DNA from: Lethocerus indicus
Taxonomy: Eukaryota > Arthropoda > Insecta > Hemiptera > Belostomatidae
Length of the DNA: 64,000 nt
Direction: 5' to 3'
Assembly: GCA_019843655.1 (NCBI GenBank)
Contig: JACDQD010000006.1
Span: 24,012,246 to 24,076,245, forward strand
The position numbers and the translations under genes are program-made. Shown one piece after another: positions 62,694-64,000 of the stretch. Positions within the stretch are counted from its first letter, which is position 1; every line of letters begins with the position of its first letter. Under the pieces are notes generated by a model that did no database searches, had not been told where the DNA came from, and saw only the letters and a program-made list of their open reading frames with translations.

Positions 62694-64000
62694 ATGTCTA
62701 ACCCGTTATGTTGTTGTGAATACATTGATTTAAATAATGAGAGGAATCATATTCTGGGGTGTTGCTGTAATTGTGTGGAGTTAGATTTATTGGCAGACAG
62801 GTACCTGACTATATAAAACAATGTATATAGTTTGCATATAGAAATATGTTCTATTATGGTGAAGTTATTACATTTAAATGCTGTTCATAGCTTACTCTAT
62901 TCTCATACCAGTTAACTATTTCTTACCCCTAATTTAATAACTAATCTGTCACAGTTTTTTTGACAGTATTTTTATAGTGCAATTTCCTTTAGGTGATACA
63001 CACTTTGTCACACTTTTGTTGTGATTGTTATGAGTTATTTGTGTTGTAGGTTGTTCACTTGTAAACCAGTTCCAGAGAAACTAATTACAAGACTAATGGC
63101 AACAGCAAGTGACAGATTAAGATTTCCTTGGAGGGGTGGAGCAAAACATTTTTCTTTAGATGTTGTCCTTCCAATATTTTTCCTACCAGTTTTAATATTG
63201 ACTGCTGCACAGGGTGTTTGGATTTCTGTAGTTACATTTACATTTCTGCCGTTGTTCCTAATGTACTTGTACTTTATTTGTATTAGCTGTAATCCTCAAA
63301 CCTGTTTCTTTTTTATATGGACACTGACATCTGTTCTTACCACATTTGTAATTTTTGAATTTATCGGAGTAAGATTATTAGAAATTCGAACAGATGAAAA
63401 TGTAATTTTTACATTATTAACTGGGTCAGTTTTATTTTGTATATATAAAGTGAAACAGAAATCACATTTATCATTTGTGACAAATAATGAGTCTGCTGCA
63501 GATGCTCAGGGGAAAATGAGCATTTTGTGCTCTGTGTGCAACATTAAAGTTCCTGCAAGGGCATTCCATTGTCATATTTGTCAGGTCTGCATCCTAAAGC
63601 GAGATCAGCATTGCATATGGTATTTTTTTAGAAACAGTTTTTTATATGTGTAAATTCATTGATATACAAACAATCATGTCTAAAACCTGTTTTATAGGTT
63701 AAATTGTTGTATTGGACAAAGTAATCATCGTTGGTATATGCTGTTATTATTAACAAGTATATCTCAATTAGTATTATGTTCAAATCTAATATTAACAACT
63801 GCCTGTCACCCTTTCAAAGTCTGGGGTACAATAATGTTGCCGGATGATTGTAGTGATGTTTATTTTGATACAATGTAAGTAATCATCATCTGAGATGGTT
63901 GTATTTTTTTGTTATATAAATACAGTATTAAATTTGCGTTGGGAAAATTTTTTATTTAAATTTTTTTATTATTCTGAACCAGATTAGAATTTATGGATAT
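62694..64000 (+). CDS. ZDHHC23: ZDHHC23-type palmitoyltransferase with DQHC motif (5' part; runs off the window)
   Basis: DHHC enzymes attach palmitate to protein cysteines at internal membranes. Exons 62694-62800, 63050-63619, 63698-63874 and 63983 onward join in phase. The N-terminus has the ZDHHC23 hallmark CCCEYIDLNNERNHILGCCC, then ASDRLRFPWRGGAK and several hydrophobic segments. The Cys-rich domain reads CSVCNIKVPARAFHCHICQ, VCILKRDQHC, IWLNCCIGQSNHRW. The zinc-binding Cys and His positions are present, but the first His of DHHC is Gln (CAG at 63606-63608), as in mammalian ZDHHC13. That His is the catalytic base in characterised enzymes. The C-terminus, with the remaining membrane helices, lies beyond the window. 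Confidence 0.9.

Overview
The window is nuclear DNA of an arthropod, most likely an insect outside Diptera; the order cannot be fixed from sequence alone. The evidence is AT-rich introns with GT/AG junctions, long (TA)n tracts, tRNA-derived SINE-like repeats, an arthropod TATA plus TCAGTT promoter, and proteins of insect type such as the eIF5A C-terminus. I rebuilt the genes exon by exon. Every complete model closes in phase and has a coding length divisible by three.

Layout from left to right: (1) the last two exons of pyrroline-5-carboxylate reductase (+, 1111-1632); (2) a TMCC/dementin-family ER membrane protein (-, 5006-13487, 11 coding exons); (3) eIF5A (-, 15730-19589), whose last intron carries a 2.3 kb tandem array and a candidate 24-nt microexon; (4) F-actin capping protein beta (+, 22406-26389); (5) a gene-poor stretch of about 8 kb (28.9-37.2 kb) with less AT bias and visibly more CpG than the rest; (6) an unnamed gene resembling arylamine N-acetyltransferases in its Cys-His-Asp triad (+, 37375-40725); (7) myeloid leukemia factor (-, 42352-50525); (8) an intronless NUDT8-like Nudix hydrolase (+, 51030-51809); (9) the INO80 subunit Arp5 (-, 52573-56549); (10) PRMT9 (+, 57486-61763), with a C1orf74-like single-exon gene inside its second intron; (11) the 5' part of a ZDHHC23-type palmitoyltransferase with DQHC in place of DHHC (+, 62694 to the window end).

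Most genes are housekeeping genes of unrelated pathways: proline synthesis, translation, actin capping, chromatin remodelling, splicing-factor methylation and CoA/nucleotide sanitation. Three pairs are head-to-head and may share promoters: eIF5A/cpb, Mlf/Nudix and Arp5/PRMT9. I see no operon, virus, CRISPR array or bacterial gene.

The best leads are: the PRMT9 intron gene, whose ATG lies three bases after the stop that intron retention would create; the acetyltransferase-like gene with an in-frame UGA at codon 41, which read-through or a 93-nt intron would resolve; the 8-residue microexon in eIF5A; and the DQHC active site of the ZDHHC23 homologue.
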